From Gammaproteobacteria bacterium (GTDB taxonomy: Bacteria; Pseudomonadota; Gammaproteobacteria; Pseudomonadales; Pseudohongiellaceae), in NCBI GenBank assembly GCA_003514305.1, contig DORE01000258.1, forward strand, positions 1 to 17,334: 17,334 nucleotides of DNA, written 5' to 3'. Each line of letters starts with the position of its first letter. The first letter of the stretch is position 1. Of this stretch, positions 15,188 to 17,334 are shown in pieces. The position numbers and the translations under genes were made by a program. Under the pieces are notes generated by a model. The model was not told the DNA's origin, searched no databases, and saw only the letters and a list, made by a program, of their open reading frames with translations.

Positions 15188-17221
15188 CTATGCTATTGCT
15201 TCATCCCAGCGCTTCACACGAACCTTGACTGTTTCGATATCATGTTTGCATACCCCGGCCTTCGCGATCAGCTTATAATCACAAATATCGCAGCGTACGC
15301 ATTCTTTAAAATCGATAGTCGGGCCTCTGATCGCTCCGGTCGGACAAGCTTGCTCACACACTTTACAGACATTACACTGCTGAACCCGTTTGATTCTAAA
15401 CGGAGACACCAGCGAAACGACTCCCAAGGAAGCACCGAGCGGACAGGCATAGCGGCAATAGAAGCGTGGTATAAATACTGCTCCAACTAGAAAACCTGCG
15501 GCAATAATCCATAGCACTATTGAACGCGAAAAATAGAACACGGTACCAAATGGCTCAAAGTACTGGAACAGGCTCAGATCTGAATAGATAAGTGCCATCA
15601 TAATCAGAAAAGCCAGGATGGCGTACTTTATATAAATGGCCAGATCATGGGTGGCCGGTGACACATGATAGCGAAACTGCTTAGGGACGATACGCGTAAT
15701 GAAATCCTGCAGCGCACCAAAGGGACAAAGCGAAGAACAGAAAATTCTTCCCCACAATAGAGCCGTTACCACGGTGAACACAATTACTATCAACAGAGGC
15801 AGATCATTCAGAAACAAAGAAGGACCTAACTTGATGCCATTCGTGATGTGGGAAACTGAAACAAAGCCGCCATCCATCCAGCCCAGGTAAAAAAGCGTCA
15901 GCGTCAACGCTAGCCAACGAAGCATTTCCTTCTTCATTACAAATGCCGTAAAAACCAGGACGCAAATAAATAGCACAGTCAACACCTCTGACATTCGAGT
16001 GCTGTCAAGCATTTCTCTCCAAACGCTTTCTTCCGGATACTGAAACTTCGCGACGCTGCCCTTTTTAGGTGAAACCAATTCGGGCGTAATGGGCCCTCCT
16101 CCCGAGAGTGCCAACGCGAGTTCAGGCACTTTATATTCCGTCTCATGTATACCACCAAATTCCCCGACCACTCCTTCAGTACTGTAAAGAATTGAAAATG
16201 GCAGAGCCAGATCTAGCTCCGGCATGAGCGAAATGGCTCCAGCAAAGCGCGTGCGATCCTTGATTTTCCCGGCATCTGCACTCCCTGCATAGACGAACCG
16301 ACGTCTCTCAACAGGATAAATCTCGTCCCCCTGCTTTATAGCCATTCGCTCCTGTCTGAATGGCTGTGAAGAATTACCATCAATGCCTACTAGCAGCATC
16401 TTACCCTCGCTAGACCGATTGCTGGCGTCACGATCCGCACGGGAATAGTCATCTGTACCTACCATTAGCTCCCCCAGTCCATCATGCCCAATGAATGCGA
16501 GGGACAAATAAAGCTCTGTGAGGTCTGGCTGTATCACTAGCATTTCTTTGACCAAACCACTTTCAATCATGTCATCCCAACTTTGTGCCTTGTAAGCACG
16601 TAACGCGGCTGATTCGCCGCTGGTGGATGCCACGTAGTCGGAATTGGGGAGGTAGCTTCTTGCCATTTTGCGGGCTGCATCCCTGATCCCACGCGCTACT
16701 GCCCAGCTAGTAATAGTCGCGCGAGAGATTCCGTCTATATCTCTACCTACCCTAAAGTCTTCCATTATATTTTTGCGGAAAAACTGCTGAGGAAAATATT
16801 CACTATTAATGAAATCTCCACGGATACTTTTATAAGACTCGATATAGTGCAGCACCTTGACACCAGTCAGCGTTCCTTGAAGATCTACTCCGACGAGAGC
16901 GTCAATAGGTGCACTGTAACCAACCTCTTCAGGAGGATAATCCGAAGTTTCGAAGAGATAACCAATCAATTTTGAGTCTTCGCTCTCGGCATCAACTTTG
17001 TAACCCCGGTAGACAGGAGGATCGCCTCCTTTCAATGAGAAAAAGTCCGCTTCGCGCATGACTGTTTTTAGAACTTGATCGTTAACATCAATAGGCGCCT
17101 GCCCATGAGCGCTATACATCACGCAAAAAAGACAGAGCATAAGAAATAGCTCATGCGACTGAAGAATAGTTCTCAGAGATTGACCCAGATAACTGCGAAG
17201 CGCTTGCTTTATGTACAACAT
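15188..17221 (-). CDS. NosR/NirI-family FMN-binding, polyferredoxin membrane protein
   Basis: I start at the ATG at 17221, giving 677 residues; a GTG at 17260 would add 13 before the signal. Order of parts: an N-terminal signal or anchor ending near HGQA; a periplasmic FMN-binding domain with DGISRATIT (163-171), Thr171 being the probable covalent flavin site; a long periplasmic region; about five membrane helices with CSSLCP and CRYACP cysteine motifs on loops; and a C-terminal double ferredoxin domain, CxxCxxCxxxCP followed by CxxCxxC with a further Cys. NosR passes quinol electrons to periplasmic N2O reductase. No nosZ, nosD, nosF, nosY or nosL lies downstream, so this is an orphan and may serve another periplasmic acceptor. 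Upstream TGTACA sites may regulate it. Confidence 0.87.
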   Translation of the reverse strand: MLYIKQALRSYLGQSLRTILQSHELFLMLCLFCVMYSAHGQAPIDVNDQVLKTVMREADFFSLKGGDPPVYRGYKVDAESEDSKLIGYLFETSDYPPEEVGYSAPIDALVGVDLQGTLTGVKVLHYIESYKSIRGDFINSEYFPQQFFRKNIMEDFRVGRDIDGISRATITSWAVARGIRDAARKMARSYLPNSDYVASTSGESAALRAYKAQSWDDMIESGLVKEMLVIQPDLTELYLSLAFIGHDGLGELMVGTDDYSRADRDASNRSSEGKMLLVGIDGNSSQPFRQERMAIKQGDEIYPVERRRFVYAGSADAGKIKDRTRFAGAISLMPELDLALPFSILYSTEGVVGEFGGIHETEYKVPELALALSGGGPITPELVSPKKGSVAKFQYPEESVWREMLDSTRMSEVLTVLFICVLVFTAFVMKKEMLRWLALTLTLFYLGWMDGGFVSVSHITNGIKLGPSLFLNDLPLLIVIVFTVVTALLWGRIFCSSLCPFGALQDFITRIVPKQFRYHVSPATHDLAIYIKYAILAFLIMMALIYSDLSLFQYFEPFGTVFYFSRSIVLWIIAAGFLVGAVFIPRFYCRYACPLGASLGVVSLVSPFRIKRVQQCNVCKVCEQACPTGAIRGPTIDFKECVRCDICDYKLIAKAGVCKHDIETVKVRVKRWDEAIA

Positions 17222-17287
17222 TATTATTCTTTGACGCGCACTTGTACACGTATCGTACACAATTTGACTATTCGGAGTAAATGTACA
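17212..17287. promoter_or_regulatory. cluster of TGTACA sites at the NosR-like start
   Basis: The palindromic hexamer TGTACA occurs at 17212, 17243 and 17282, and a variant, CGTACA, at 17254. GTACAC is also repeated directly at 17245 and 17255, close to one helical turn apart. The group spans the start of the NosR-like gene and the intergenic space to a possible divergent gene, where an operator would be expected. The binding protein is unknown. Confidence 0.4.
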
Positions 17288-17334
17288 GAAGCACCCAAGC
17301 GATGACTGGGAAACTGCCCATCTTGATGAGGCTT
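17281..17334 (+). CDS. possible 5' end of a divergent gene, cut off by the window edge
   Basis: An ATG at 17281 opens a frame of 18 codons to the right edge (MYRSTQAMTGKLPILMRL). GGAG lies only three bases before it, which is short; a second in-frame ATG at 17302 is the alternative. It would diverge from the NosR-like gene. Too little is present to recognise a family. Confidence 0.3.
   Translation, partial: MYRSTQAMTGKLPILMRL

Overview
The window reads as a chromosomal segment of a marine-type gammaproteobacterium. This is an inference from a moderate base composition, from DUF3429- and DUF6482-like proteins, and from periplasmic haem, copper and sulfatase enzymes. No rRNA, tRNA, CRISPR array, transposase or phage gene is visible. 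Gene names rest on remembered family motifs and sequences, because no database search was possible.

Layout. (1) Positions 1-443, minus strand: the 5' part of a DUF3429-type membrane protein, preceded by a possible 25-codon open frame with a strong Shine-Dalgarno sequence. (2) Positions 444-1220: a long gap with no convincing gene. Its right end holds four closely spaced perfect inverted repeats. (3) Positions 1221-8848, plus strand: a periplasmic cytochrome c / type II copper monooxygenase-like protein, a lipoprotein sulfatase, then a tight run of an HpaE-like dehydrogenase, an HpaD-like extradiol dioxygenase, an HpaG-like FAH-family enzyme and a PanE/ApbA-like reductase. (4) Positions 8877-10456, minus strand: hpaH-hpaI, overlapping by one base. 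(5) Positions 10645-13455, plus strand: an Nramp-fold transporter without the usual metal-binding motifs, then a GabD-like succinate-semialdehyde dehydrogenase. (6) Positions 13692-17334: apparently unrelated genes, namely a DUF6482-like protein, a SAM methyltransferase and a NosR/NirI-family flavin/iron-sulfur membrane protein. The possible start of a divergent gene lies at the right edge.

The core is a homoprotocatechuate (3,4-dihydroxyphenylacetate) meta-cleavage pathway. HpaD opens the ring, HpaE oxidises the semialdehyde, the HpaG-like protein isomerises or decarboxylates, HpaH hydrates, HpaI cleaves to pyruvate and succinate semialdehyde, and GabD makes succinate. The window lacks hpaB/hpaC, the HpaF isomerase, a second HpaG half, the HpaX permease and any HpaR/HpaA regulator. 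In their place are a sulfatase, a haem/copper monooxygenase-like protein, a PanE-like reductase and an atypical Nramp-like transporter. The most interesting hypothesis is that this is a variant route feeding a sulfated or side-chain-modified phenolic into homoprotocatechuate catabolism. The lower pathway is well supported. The upper pathway and the transporter's substrate are inference.
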